Source: Aselliscus stoliczkanus (Eukaryota; Chordata; Mammalia; Chiroptera; Hipposideridae). From it: a stretch of 64,000 nucleotides of DNA. Where the stretch lies: assembly GCA_033961575.1 (NCBI GenBank), contig CM066732.1:78496187-78560186 (forward strand), read 5' to 3'. The position numbers and the translations under genes were made by a program. The stretch's first letter is position 1; each line of letters opens with the position of its first letter. A model generated the notes under the pieces. It was not told the DNA's origin. It did not search any database and saw only the letters and a program-made list of their open reading frames with translations. Below, in pieces: positions 11,264 through 22,979 of the stretch.

Positions 11264-13036
11264 TGTGTGTGTGTTTTAAACTCTTTATTCTCAAGTTTGG
11301 TAGTTCATGTTCACCTGTCTTCAAGTTCAATTCTTTCTTCATTTGTGTCAAGTTTACTAATGAACCCAAAGACATTCTTCTCTTTGTTTCTGTGCTTTTT
11401 AATTTCTAGCATTTGTATTTTATTTGTTCTTATGGTTTCTGTCTCTCTGTGAGATGATGAAGTAGACTCTTTAACATATTAATTATAGCCATTTTAAATT
11501 CCTTATTTGACAGTACTGACATCTGAATCATCTCTGTCTGGTTTTGTTGAATGCTTTGTTTCTTGATAAAAGAGTTGATTTTTTTTTGCTTTTTATGTCC
11601 TATAATTTTTTCAACTAAATACTGGTTATCATGAGTAGGACAGTAAAAACTGAGGTAAATAGCATTAATGGCCAAATGTGGGTGTTTCTCTTCTTTGCTA
11701 GAATCTTAATGTGCAGGCTTGAGTCAAACTGGTCAGGAGTTGATCTTCTCTAGGTTTTATTGTTGTTATAGTTATAGTTAGTGCACCACTGGCTTCAAAT
11801 CTCTCTGGTACTATCTTGTGCTTATGTTTAAAAATGGGTTGACAAAGGATATTTTCTTAGTTCCTGTTCCACCCTTAGCTTTTGACCTTTTCTATTCACT
11901 TTCTTGCTCCCTCCTCCAGCAGTAGATTGCTGTTGCTTATATGCAGTGCCTGAAAGCTTGCTGTGGGGCAGGGGGGTTCTTTGTTGTCCTGATCCCGCCT
12001 TAGATTTAGGCAAGACCAGTGTCCCTGAGTCTTGGTGCCTGGGCTTTCTCAGTGGTCCCACCACTCACTTCCCCCAGTCTATCTTTAATGGCCTGGGGCC
12101 AGGATGGCTTCCTGTTCCTCCCTCAGAAATAGAAGGTTTTTCTCTTTCCTCTCCCCCAGTCATAATGGGTCTTCATCTGAGAACAACAGGTTTGCTACCC
12201 TTTCCCAGTAACTCATGGTGTTTGTCCCACAGGAAAGGAGGGTCAGGCAGGGCTTTGTGTTTTTCTCACAGAGGCAGCTGCTCTCCTCCTCCAGGCTCGT
12301 ACCACTAAAAATGGCTCTTCCCAGTCCCCTGCCTCACGCTCAGTGATTCTTAGGCACCCGGTGAGCTCACAGAGAAAACCCTATAAGTAGGTGCAAACCC
12401 CTCTTCTTTAGCAGCACCAGGGGTTCTAGATTCTCCTGTTATCCCACAGTCAACTTTTAGCAACTTGTTACAACTTTTTACTGAATTTTTCTTACTTGCT
12501 TGTAGGGAGCTTAATAGCGATTTCTTCTTTGTTCTGTCAAAGGTGAGCCAATGCTTACATCCTGTCTCTCCTTGAAGGTCCTTCTTTTTTACATTTCAGG
12601 CTACTTGACTGAACTGTAACCTAGGTTCTCTGGTCAGTTTAAGAAAAGTTATGAATTTGTAGATCGTACAGTTTTTTTTTCTTGTTGTAAAGGTGGAGTA
12701 TGATACTTTCCAGTCTTCTCCATCTTAAGCAAAATTGAAATTCTCTAGTATTTGTTGATGATGTTGTTAAACTTCACACACTGCCCCTAAAATTTACATA
12801 GAAATACAAAAGAAAAATCAAGAACTGTTAAAACATTCTTGAAAACAACAAAGTCATGATAATGAAGACAGTGAGTTGTTGCAAAGACAGGCAAGTAAAC
12901 TAACAGAACAGAACAGAAAGCCCAGAAACAGACCCATAGAAACAGACATTTAATCTACAAGAAAGGTGACACCACAGAATAGTGAGAGAAAAACAATCCC
13001 AATGGTACTGGAGCGATTAGATATACAAAAGAGAGA

Positions 13037-13170
<134 letters not shown>

Positions 13171-13398
13171 CTTAAAGCCTATCTCACCTAATAACAAAAA
13201 ACAATTCCAGGTGAATTACAGGACTAAATGTAAAAGGCAAAACAATTCTATAACTTCTAGAAGTTAATATAGGATAATATGTTGATGACTTTGGTGCACT
13301 AAATAAAAATCAATAATCATAAAAGAAAATATAAATTTGAATACATTAAAATTAAGATTCTTTTTTTATTAAAAGACACTATTAAGACAGTGAAAGAC

Positions 13399-14005
13399 GG
13401 GGGCAGCCCAATGGCTCAGTTCGTTAAGAGCTTGCTCAAGAGTGCAAGCTCTGAACAACAGCGTCGCCAGTTCAATTCCCACATGGGCCAATGACGCTGC
13501 AACCAAGCTGAGCTGCCGCTGAGCTGCCTGTTGGCAGGATGGCTCAGCTGATGAAAGCACGTGCTCCTAACAACAAGGTTGCCTGTTGGAGATGGTAGGC
13601 TACACCCACCCAAAACTAAGACTGAACTTGGCACCTTGAGCTGAGCTGCCACCTGGATGGCTCAGTGGATAGAGCGTGCGCTCTTAAAAACAAGGCTGCT
13701 GGTTCCACTTGGCACCTTGAGCTGAGCTGCCGCCTGGATGGCTCAATGGTTAGAGCATGTGCTCTTAACAACAAGGCTGCTGGTTCCACTCCTGCATGGG
13801 ATGGTGGCTGTGCCCACCTGCAACTAATTAAACACAGCACCTTGAGCTGAGCGGGGTGACTGGACTTGGAGTTGAGCTTGCTGCACCCTCCATAACTAAG
13901 ATTGAAGGACAACAACTTGTCTGTTCCCCTTCCCAATTCCCCAACACTGTTCCCTCCCCCAATTCCCCAATAAAAATCTTTAAAAAATAAAATAGGAAAT
14001 AAAAA
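13399..14005 (+). mobile_element. Four-unit tRNA-derived T+ SINE
   Basis: It contains four successive tRNA-like heads (GGCTCAG.TxG..AGAGC followed by a GGTTCxAxTCC-like box) starting near 13403, 13538, 13653 and 13733. Units 3 and 4 repeat with an 80-bp period. These are followed by AACTAAGATTGAAGGACAAC and the AATAAAAATCTTTAAAA tail. A perfect 15-bp target-site duplication, AAGACAGTGAAAGAC, lies at 13384-13398 and 14006-14020. Confidence 0.92.
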
Positions 14006-14399
14006 AAGACAGTGAAAGACAAGTCATAGAGTGGGAAAGATATCTGCAACACATAAAACTGAAAAGGATTCATATCAAGAATATAGAAAGACACATATTC
14101 TACAACAACACAAAAGAGAAAATGGGCAAGAGACTTAACTGGGCACTATACAAAAGAGGGTATATAATTAGCCAATAAATGTATGCAAAGGTGCTCAAAT
14201 TCATTTGTTATCAGGAAATGCAAGTTAACACCACAATGAAATAGCATTAAACAATTATCAGTAATTCCCAGAAATAACAACAGAAATGCAAGCACATGAA
14301 CACCAAGAAAAAACATACAAGAATGTTCAGAGCAGCATTATTTGTAACAGAAAAACACTGGAATCAATCCAAATATCCATCTAGCACGGAATTGATGAT

Positions 14400-14580
14400 T
14401 TTTTTTTTTTTTTAGTATGCAAGCAGGATTTATTAATGATACATTCTCAGGGAAGAGAAGGGGTCTAGCAAGGTGGGGGGGGGAAGAGGGTAAGAAGAGG
14501 GAGAGGGGGAGGGAGAGAGAGAGAGAGAGAGGGAGAGGGAGCATATGGACGAGAGGGCTGGTGCAAAAAGGGCCGATAAG
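14400..14580 (-). mobile_element. Small poly(A) retrocopy of unknown source
   Basis: Inside the L1M, a 15-nt poly(T) is followed by sequence that on the minus strand reads AATAAATCCTGCTTGCATACT then poly(A): a polyadenylation signal ~15 nt before an A tail. The rest is (CT)-rich. The parent transcript is not recognised, and it could be a gene 3'UTR or an LTR transcript. Confidence 0.5.
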
Positions 14581-15087
14581 TTGCATATTTGAACAATGGA
14601 ATATTCTACAGCAAAGAATATGAATAAATCACAGCTATGTGCAACAATAGACTGGATCTCAGAAACACAATATAGAACAAAAGTGTCAATATGGAGCAAA
14701 ATACTGTATAATTCCATTGAACATAGATTTCAAAAAATGGGCAAAACTATAAGGTTTAAGGGCACAGGCATAGATGTTAAAACATCAGTACGTGGATAAC
14801 TGTAAGGGAAGAAGAGGGTAGTGATCATGAAGGAAACACTGGGGCTTCTGTGATGCCGGCCGTGTTGTACTTCTTAACCTGGTTGGTAGTTACATAGGTG
14901 TTCACTTTGTAGATAACTGACCTGTATATTTATGTCTTCTGTGCTTTACCGTATATGTAGTATACATCATAATAACTTCCCCACATCTCCCTCAAAATAT
15001 CTTCTAGTCAATTGGTGAATTTATTTTTCACGAGATGTGCTTCAAACATATTTTTCAGTTCTAACTTTGTAGGAGAATTCAGATAAA

Positions 15088-15091
<4 letters not shown>

Positions 15092-15162
<71 letters not shown>
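15092..15162. repeat. (AT)n(AC)n compound microsatellite
   Basis: About 17 AT units followed by about 18 AC units. Confidence 0.97.
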
Positions 15163-15164
<2 letters not shown>

Positions 15165-16090
15165 ATAAGCTTTATTGCTGATACATAGTGGGATTAGAGG
15201 ATATGTGACCACAATGGATTACCAAATACCCTACCCCTAAATGAGATGGATTTGCCTATCCAACTCTGAAGCAGAGACGTACAAATTCAGGCTTCCCTGT
15301 AGCCTGCCTCAGAAAGCTCAGGATTTGGCTGAAATCAAAGAAATGCAGACAGGAAAAAATGTACCCATAAGATGAGTCACTCCTCCTTTCCTGGAATGGG
15401 GTAAGTTGGGGAGCTTGCCCTTCCCTCCTGGGTAGTGACAAAGAAATCCTCTACACTTTATGGAAATGTGAAGAATGAAGGATAAATATTACCCCTAACA
15501 AGAGGTGGACTATCTGTGCTTGATAGTCTATCTTTGAAGTCAGCTCTCTGAAGCAGCAAAGGCTGCCGTGGGCAAAATTTTAGAATAAGCTTTACTCTGC
15601 TCTTACAGCGAATTTCCCTTCCTCCACTTGTGAACCTGCGTATATACTCGAACCACCATTTTTCCAGTGGCTTTCCTGGAAATAACTGCTGAGACTAGTA
15701 GGTGAGGAGGAGAAGGGAGCAGGTGATTATAGATGCGAATCTTCTCTAAGTCATGCATTTATGTAAAGACTATCTTTCCCATTTCTCCAGCAGATGTAGT
15801 AAACTGTGATGCACAACTTATTTAAATCATTGTTTTTCCAGGTAAACTTAAGCTTGGTTCAAGTACTTGCTTTTAGGTATTATATTTAGAAGTGCTTAAT
15901 GATTTGTCTACATTGGCCTCCCCCAAAAGACAATTAAAACTCAAATAAATATCGATAACTTAAAATCATTACTTCCTTCTCAGAGTGATGATGAATGGTG
16001 ATCACTGTGTGTCCGCGGATACTTGTTTTTCATGATTTAATTAGCACGGATAATTTACTCCATAGCATTCAGCTCAGACACAACAGCAGC
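15163..16090. other. Unassigned, mostly unique sequence
   Basis: No coding exon or repeat family recognised. Confidence 0.4.
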
Positions 16091-16620
16091 TTTTTTTAAT
16101 TAAACTTTTATTTTTATTTTGAAATAACTGTAGATTCACATGCAGTTGTAAAAAATAATAGAGAAATGCCATTATGCCCTTTACCCAATTTCCTCCAATG
16201 GTAATAACATCTTGAAAAACTATAGTAAATAGCACAACCGAGATACTGACATTGATAAGTCATGATACAGAACATTTCCATCATCACAAGAATCCCATGT
16301 TGCCCTTTTATAGACATACACAATTTCCACCTCCACACCCCCTCTCCTTAAGCCTTGAAAACCACTGATTTGTCCTCCATTTCTATTATTTTGTCATTTC
16401 AAGAATGTTAGATAAATGGAATCATATGGTGCATAGCCTTTTGAGATTAGCTTTTTCACTCAGAATTCTCTGGAATTTATCCCGGATGTAGCATGTATCC
16501 ACAGTTCATTCTTTTTTATTGCCAAGTAGTATTCCACAGTATAGATATACCACCGTTTGTTTAACCATTCACTCACTAAAAAACTCTGGGTTGTTTAACA
16601 AGGCTGCCATACACAACCAT
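16091..16620 (-). mobile_element. L1M 3' fragment
   Basis: Minus-strand L1 with recognisable reverse ORF2-end text (GAATCATATGGTGCATAGCC and TTTATTGCCAAGTAGTATTC-type blocks). Confidence 0.65.
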
Positions 16621-16896
16621 GTGAACATAAGTGTGTGAACACGTGTTTATAATGATATGTAACTCTGCCTGATTCTCTGGCTGCTTAACTACAGAGGAAA
16701 GGATGTCAAGGAATTTGCCGAAGGTCACAGGCCCCTTTCTTATAACTGAGGATTAACTAATGCCTCTTATCAGTACTTGCAGCTTTACAACAATCTTGCT
16801 TCTTGACCTTGGAGCCCTTGACTCCCTAGGTCCCAACTAGACAAGATACATGTTTTTCAAAGTGTATTCTTTGAACTTCATGAAATGGTCCTAAAA

Positions 16897-16919
16897 GGGG
16901 GTGGGGTGGGGAGAGGGGG
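16897..16919 (+). other. G-quadruplex motif
   Basis: Four G-runs (5, 4, 4 and 5 G) separated by T, T and AGA. It lies about 740 nt past the candidate NUBPL polyadenylation signal. Confidence 0.7.
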
Positions 16920-16999
16920 CTTCGTGGTCAAATGAGTTTGAGGAAATGCTGAATACTATATTTCTTTTGAAATAAACAAATGCCCTTTGGTGTATAAAA

Positions 17000-17215
17000 G
17001 GAGGAATTCAGTATCCAACTGCCGAAGTTTAAATCCCCCAGCTCCATCCCTTACTAAAATAGGAACCCTCAGCAAGACACTTAACTTTCCCATACCTCAG
17101 TTTCCTCATCTGTAAAGCAGAGGTAACAATAGTACTCCACTCATACAAATGGAAGATTAAGTATAAGACACAAAAAAACACACGATAAATGTTGGCTGTT
17201 ATTACTATTATTGCT
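17000..17215 (+). mobile_element. MIR SINE
   Basis: Contains the MIR core CTCAGTTTCCTCATCTGTAAA and the following AATAGTACT...TAAATGTTGGCTGTTATTA end. Confidence 0.85.
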
Positions 17216-17639
17216 GTCATAATGAGAATCATCAAAATCATTATGATCTTGTTAAAAATACACAAGTCCAGGCCTACCCTTGGAGATTAAGGTTCATTAA
17301 GTCAAGGGTAGAGTCTGGTCTGGATGAAGAAATAGACGTTTAATCTATATTAAGAATATGTCCAAGATAGTACTAGAGGCAGGATTCAAACCCTGACCAA
17401 ACTGCCTGATGGGGGAGGAGGTGTCACACTTACGTCCTTACACAAATTTATTAAATACTTTAAATGACTAGCTCTGCAGTCCTGCAAAAAGAGCGCAGTT
17501 CTTCCCTGAATTGAAGGTTGGGCTTGTAATACAAACTCATGATTCCTCAAGGGGTAGTTCAATAAAATAAAATGCAGTTCTTGTTCAGTTGGTACACATC
17601 AGCTTTCAAAATAAAAATTCCTACATGTAGCAGTTAGCA
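17216..17639. other. Downstream flank of NUBPL, unassigned
   Basis: No repeat or exon recognised apart from a second AATAAA (minus strand) at 17447-17452. Confidence 0.4.
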
Positions 17640-17830
17640 TTAATATATAACAATTTTATTCGGGAGTCATTGATTAGCAAATCAAATCCTAAAATGTGAC
17701 ATTATTTCCTTAGAAATACAAGAAAATAGCTATGACTGCTATTACTTGTGTTGATTTTCCCACCACACTGTTGATTTCCAGCAGTCTTTGTACTGTCAAG
17801 CTGCAGGTATGTTTCCAGGACACTTACGGC
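17640..17830 (-). other. NUBPL: Candidate NUBPL 3'UTR
   Basis: This is the sequence after the TGA on the minus strand. It has no repeat signature and runs about 170 nt to the first AATAAA. The true end is uncertain because a second AATAAA lies at 17447-17452. Confidence 0.5.
17655..17660 (-). terminator. Candidate NUBPL polyadenylation signal
   Basis: AATAAA on the minus strand, about 170 nt after the stop codon and followed by an AT-rich stretch. Cleavage would be expected near 17630-17645. An alternative AATAAA lies at 17447-17452. This is motif-based only. Confidence 0.5.
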
Positions 17831-17893
17831 TCACTGCAAAGGTGGTGGCAATCTTCTTACCACTTCTGCAGCGATGTGCAGGTAAGCTTTGGC
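17831..17893 (-). CDS. NUBPL: NUBPL exon 11, C-terminus and stop
   Basis: This terminal coding exon has 63 coding nt: 20 residues, AKAYLHIAAEVVRRLPPPLQ, then TGA. The acceptor CTATTCTTTTCCAG precedes GCCAAAGC, and phase 0 matches the SDE end of exon 10. The length equals the human terminal coding segment (20 residues), and AKAYL.IA.EVVRRLP is the recognisable core. The last residues (PPLQ here, PSPSE in human as I recall) are freely variable. It is too short to show as a long ORF and was found by looking for the expected C-terminus. The exon continues as 3'UTR toward lower coordinates. Confidence 0.93.
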   Translation of the reverse strand, partial: AKAYLHIAAEVVRRLPPPLQ

Positions 17894-18685
17894 CTGGAAA
17901 AGAATAGATACGTTTGTTCTATACTTCTCCGCAGTGCACACCAAATGACTCATGTACTGTTTGCCTTAGTCATCACTGAGCTTAATAGTAAAAAGGCAGA
18001 GTGAGATGAGGAAATTCAGGAGAAGATATCACTGTGTACATTGCAGGTGGGGCAAGAAAGAAAGAATTTTAGATTATTTGGAGAATAACCACATGGGAGG
18101 TGACTTTCTAAAAAAAATATTTAGTACCAGCAATTACTGTTTTTCAAACTCTCATTCCTGTGTCAGCAAACAAGGAACCTAGTTTAGCTGCAGAAAATTA
18201 CACCTTCCTCTTCTGACAAATTAATGTTCTGAGGTAGATACGGCCAAAACCTCTTTGAAATAAGAGCTGTTAGTCATTTAAAAAGGACTATTTATTACCA
18301 CCCTATGGTTTGTCTTTGGGAAGCATTTTCTTGATTCTCTTTGAGAATGGTATCTCATACCAGCACCCAGCATCTATAGGCTCCTTCACCCAGTGAGTTT
18401 GGGGGAGCGTGCAGGAATTTCTGGGATAAGCTGTTCCAGTCTGCATCTCTGGGACCCCTAGGGTAGAGGAACACGAAGGGAAGCTCCTAAACCACCCAGT
18501 GAGCCACCAACTAACCAATGCCCACAGCCCATTCAGAACAATGGTCATGACAACTGCATTTTAAGAGTTTTAAACAACTGCAATACAAATATTACTTATC
18601 TCTTCTATTTTATCTGTAAAAGTACTGTCAGAAACAAGACTTTTTATACATTTATATATTTAGAGTTGAGTACATGCTACTACTA
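17894..18685. other. NUBPL intron 10, unassigned part
   Basis: No exon or repeat family recognised. The acceptor polypyrimidine tract is at the lower edge. Confidence 0.45.
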
Positions 18686-18880
18686 ACTACTATTAATAAT
18701 AACTAAAACTTACTTAATATTTGCCAAGTATTACTTCATATATCCTCACAGATGCACTAAGGGGTAAATTCTTTCATTATCCCCATTTTAAAGACAAGGA
18801 AACCAAGACTCAGGAAGGTGAAGGGTGTTGTCAAAAGCTTCACAGCTAGTACGAGATGAGCTGACCAACTGCCTGATTCA
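18686..18880 (-). mobile_element. MIR SINE
   Basis: Reverse MIR core CCCCATTTTAAAGACAAGGA then CACAGCTAGTA. Confidence 0.75.
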
Positions 18881-19059
18881 GCACGGTAAAAGAACTGTTT
18901 GAGGCCTGTTTACCGTGACTTCATGAAATGCTTTGTGTCTCACACGTCTTCATTTAAAATAATCATGCTTGAACCCTAACATCTGAATTATGCTTGATTT
19001 TACCAGAAAAGGTTAACATTTCATTTGAGTCCATTTTTGAAAAGAATAGCTCTCAAAAC

Positions 19060-19265
19060 ATGAATAAGGACTAGGTATTTTCATTGAGTCCCTACTAGAC
19101 TAGACCAAGTACTTCACGTAGTCCCACTTATATAAAATAAGCATCATTAGTTCAACTGGGATGAAGAAACTGGGAGTTGTTTGCTCAAGGTAACAGTCAG
19201 TGGCTGGGAAACATTCAAACCAGGGTCCACCTGATGCCAAGGCACAGCTCTTTCTACTACATCAC
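19060..19265 (-). mobile_element. MIR-family SINE, diverged
   Basis: Reverse MIR layout, from an inverted 'GAGTCCCTACTAGACTAGAC' start to GATGAAGAAACTGGGAG and the 'CAGTCAGTGGCTGGGA' end. Confidence 0.6.
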
Positions 19266-19332
19266 ATATGAAATGGTAAATCCAAGACACAAGTCATTAT
19301 AATTGTAACGCTTTGTCTAAAGATGGTTTCAG

Positions 19333-19457
19333 GGGCCGGCCGAGTGGCGCGGTGGTTAAGCGCTGGTTTGGGAAGCCAGCGGCCCCGGTTTGGTCCCACA
19401 TGTGAGGGCCAGTGACACTGACCTCAAAAAAATAAAAAAATAAAAAAATAAATAAAA
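19333..19457 (+). mobile_element. Short tRNA-derived SINE
   Basis: Head-only copy with an A/T-rich tail (AAATAAA repeats). Target-site duplications ATGGTTTCAG lie at 19323-19332 and 19458-19467. Confidence 0.92.
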
Positions 19458-19467
19458 ATGGTTTCAG

Positions 19468-20055
19468 TCCCTGCCTATAGTTAACAGAAATAATAATTTG
19501 TTTGAAAGTGAAAATAACATATACTTTATTAAGAAATATTTCTCTTAAATCTAATGTGTTGATCTTCACATGTGCATCTTTATAAAATACCTTTTTTAAT
19601 CTCCTAGTGGTTTTTACTAAGTATTTAAGTATAATATTTTCTGATGAAAATTTAAAGTTCACTAAGGCAAGCTGTGCCAAGGCTATCATCGTACAATCTT
19701 TTAGTTCTTACTTATGTTAAATTAGAGACATACCTATCAGACTACATGAAATACTGAATGATTCCACAATAATCAAATTTGCTACATTTAAACTTTGCTT
19801 TTTAAGGGGCTATCTCCAAGCTTAAACTTTCCATATATGAGTATCACACTCAAAATAATGAGTAGATTGTCATTTGTTGAGAAACCACTGAAAGTGCTTA
19901 AACAGTTCCAATTTCTACAAAACTCATGAGATTGAATTTTTCAGCCAATGCAGTATCATTTCAACAAATACTTTTTGGTTCTTATTGTGTGTAAGGCATT
20001 GTTTTGGGAAATCTGTGGATGTAATATTAAAAGGAGGAAAAATAACTCAGTGATA
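19468..20055. other. NUBPL intron 10, unassigned part
   Basis: AT-rich; nothing recognised. Confidence 0.4.
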
Positions 20056-20285
20056 AAGATTTGGGGACTTTAAATCAGAGACAAGCATGATTTAAAATCT
20101 TAGCTCCATTACTTACTAGTTCCAAGGCCTTGGGTAAGTTCTAAGCACAGTTTCCACATCTGTAAAATAGTTATAATGATACTATCAACCTCGAAGGGTT
20201 TGGGGAAGTATTAAGTCAGAATGAAGTATGGCATAAAAGAAGCAAATAATAAATATTAAATCTACTATTATAGCTATTATGTCCT
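20056..20285 (+). mobile_element. MIR SINE
   Basis: TTACTTACTAGTTCCAAGGC...CACATCTGTAAAATAG..., ending in TATTAT. Confidence 0.75.
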
Positions 20286-20287
20286 CA

Positions 20288-20346
20288 AATAATTTAGTCT
20301 TATAGAAGGGCTCGTGTTAATTTAGTCTTATAGAAGGGCTCGTGTT
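20288..20346. repeat. Tandem duplication, ~29-bp unit x2
   Basis: The block AATTTAGTCTTATAGAAGGG...GTGTTA occurs twice, head to tail, without mismatch. Confidence 0.95.
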
Positions 20347-21645
20347 AACGTGTCCTTTTGGGAACTTTTCACGGCTGAGGCATAAGTAAATTTAATTGTC
20401 CTCCTTTGTTTAATCCATACCTAGCAAAAAGCAAACACATAAACCTCATATGTAAAAAATGATTTAGATTTCTCAAATTAGTAATACTCTCTTTTTCATC
20501 AACTCAACTCTACACAGACTAACCCTCCCCTCTTACTCAAGATTTTTTATTGGGCCATCTAGAGGCACAGATAACAGCTGGATTCTATTTTCCTGCTCTG
20601 TCATTAACAGGTTAAAAGGAAATGGATGGCAACCAAAGTACAAGAACTTTTATAAAGAGCTTTGTTCCTTTATTTAGCTTTTAAAGATCTGAAGTTCTAA
20701 TTTATCACACACAGTCATTTCATATTAAGACTATACAGTAATAATTTAGAAATTATCAGATAATAAATCTCCACTTATATTTGAAAATCTTTACCATGAA
20801 TATCTTAGAACACACCTCACCAAAAAGCTGTTCACATTCCCATAAGTGTCATCCAACGACAGCTAAATAATAGATCTAATGTTTATGCAATTGTAAATGA
20901 GATTTTTAAAATATATAACTAAAAAAAAACTTCCACAAACACTGTTTTTTAGAGTTTTAAATCATATTATCTTCAGATGGTTGCTACGTGTTCTATATTA
21001 TATTACATTCCTTTTACTTCCTTAAAATTTTCCTTATTTTTGGAAAATCTCAAAGAAAAAGAGTAACAATGGACAGATGGAAATATTAAGAAATTCAAAC
21101 TCATATTTGAAATAATCTACAAAGTAATTAATCTTATTCATCATAATCACCATAGACTGTCTTTAAATAGTCTGTTCTCCCGAGGTATTTAAAAGCGTGT
21201 AATTTTTTAAAAACCCTCAATTTTCATACAACTTTTCATTCACTAAAGAAAGTGCACCTATGGCAGTTGGGATTATTAGACTTCAATTATGAAAGAAATT
21301 AAGGGTTATGGCTTTGTTTATCTGCATGATATCTAAGTAACGAATTAAAAGGAAATTTAACATGTGTTACCTAAAAGACGGAGTAAAGGAAAACAATGAT
21401 AAGGGCAACACTGTATTTACTCAGAGATCATATTCCCAGGAACTCAATCACCTGTAACTGCTGACCCTTAAGAAAAGGAAGTTGCTCTGGGTCCCTGAAA
21501 GGGATAACTCAAAGTAAACCAACTTTATTTATTCAAGACTGTAACTGCCAATTTACTCTTACTTTATTCACAACTCTAACAAAGCTTGGCTTTTTTATTT
21601 TCCAGGTCACACAAGATCAGAGAAAGCAAACTTCGAATGAAAGGG
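20347..21645. other. NUBPL intron 10, unassigned part
   Basis: AT-rich, low-repeat sequence; no exon recognised. Confidence 0.4.
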
Positions 21646-21682
21646 GTAGTAGTTGTGGATGAACAAAATATAAGTACTTTAT

Positions 21683-22735
21683 ATCGAACCACAAAAGACC
21701 CTGATAGCCAGAGCAATCATGGGAAAGAAGAACAAAGTTGGAGGTATTAACTTCCCTGATTTCCAACTATACTATAAAGCTATAGCAATCAAAACAGTTA
21801 TGGTACAGGTACAAAAACAGATATAAAGATCAATAGAATGGAATAGAGAGGCCAGAAATAAACCCACACTTATATGGTCAATAAATCTATGGCAAAGGAG
21901 GCAAGAATACACAATGAGGAAAAGACACCTGCTTCAGTTAATGGTGATGGGAAAACTGGACAGATATATGCAAAAAAAAAAAAAAATGAAACTAGACCAT
22001 TTTCTTACACCATATACAAAAATAAGCTCAAAATGGATTAAAGACATCAATGTAAGATCTGAAACTATAAAACTCCTACAAGAAAACATAGGCAATAAAC
22101 TCTTTGACATAGGCCTTAGCAATATTTTTTTGGATAGGTCCCTCCAGATAACAGCAACTAAAGCAAAAAAAAAAAAAAAGGGCAGAGTTGGGGTGGGCAA
22201 CTACATCAAACTAAAAAGCTTTTGCACAGCAAAGGAAACCATTAACAAAATGTAAAGGGAACCTACCAAATTGAATATTTATAAATGATATATCTGATGA
22301 GGGGTTAATATCCAAAATATATAAAGAACTCATATAACTCGATTTCAATAAAATAAACAATCCAATTAAAAAATGGGCAAAGACTTGAACAGACATTTCT
22401 CTAAAGAGGACATACAGCTGGTCAACAGATAAATGAAACGATGCTCAACTAATGATCACTGCTGATCAGGGAAAGGCAAATCAAAACCACAGTGAGATAT
22501 CACATCACACCTGTCAGGATGGCTATCATCAAAAAGACAACAAATAACAAGTGTTGGCAAAGATGTGCAGAAAAAGGTACCCTCATGCACTGTTGGTAGC
22601 ACTATTGGTGCAGCCACTATGGAAAACAGTATGGAGGTTCCTCATAAATTAAAAATAGATCTACCATACAAACCAGCAATTCCTCTTCTGAGTATCTACC
22701 TGAAGAGAGAAAAACTAATTCGAAAAGATTATAAA
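21683..22735 (+). pseudogene. L1 ORF2 C-terminal segment, decayed
   Basis: The C-terminal part of L1 ORF2 downstream of the reverse transcriptase. A 113-codon open stretch at 21914-22255 holds [26 protein letters not shown] and [16 protein letters not shown], which are hallmarks of ORF2p near its end. Later frames carry NRHFSKEDIQ and a LKIDLPYKPAIPLLSIY block at 22640-22700. Multiple stops, and no endonuclease or reverse transcriptase motif is present. Confidence 0.8.
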
Positions 22736-22948
22736 CACACACACACACATACCTACACACACATACATACACATAAACACACAGACACACACACACATAC
22801 ACATAAACACACACACACAAACATACACACATACATACACACCACATAGATACACACCACACCACATACACACACCACACAAACACACCACACACACACA
22901 CCACACACACACACACCACACAAACACACACACACCACACACCACACA

Positions 22949-22979
<31 letters not shown>

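Larger units (their letters stand above)
10380..11600 (-). pseudogene. L1/HAL1 ORF1, decayed and split by a SINE
   Basis: Minus-strand ORF1. The N-terminal coiled-coil part includes SNKEFKMAIINMLKSL near 11470-11530. The C-terminal part (reverse of the LQARR and YPAKL blocks) lies at 10400-10720. The two halves are separated by the SINE at 10843-11263 and its GT tract. Stops and frameshifts are present throughout. The start is approximate. Confidence 0.7.
9885..12740 (-). mobile_element. HAL1-type element, copy 2, with internal ORF2 deletion
   Basis: Minus-strand element. The 5' end is near 12740 (AAGATGG box), followed by a ~1.1-kb 5'UTR, a decayed ORF1 (~11600 down to ~10380), and a fragment of the ORF2 endonuclease (~10330-10061). 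It then jumps to the extreme 3' end of ORF2 (CCACTTCTGGG at 10050) and a short 3'UTR ending AATAAAAATCTTTT near 9890. About 3 kb of ORF2, including the reverse transcriptase, is missing. A long SINE interrupts ORF1 at 10843-11263. Confidence 0.8.

Noticed and set aside
11904..12308. 134-codon plus-strand ORF
   Set aside because: Antisense to the 5'UTR of the minus-strand HAL1; no domain.
13399..14005. Spaced repeats resembling a CRISPR array
   Set aside because: These are tandem tRNA-like SINE units in a mammalian genome; the spacing and flanking target duplications fit retroposition.
19333..19410. A/B-box-bearing SINE heads as tRNA genes
   Set aside because: The boxes are present, but the sequences do not form a full cloverleaf with a CCA-type acceptor, and each copy has an A tail and target duplications.
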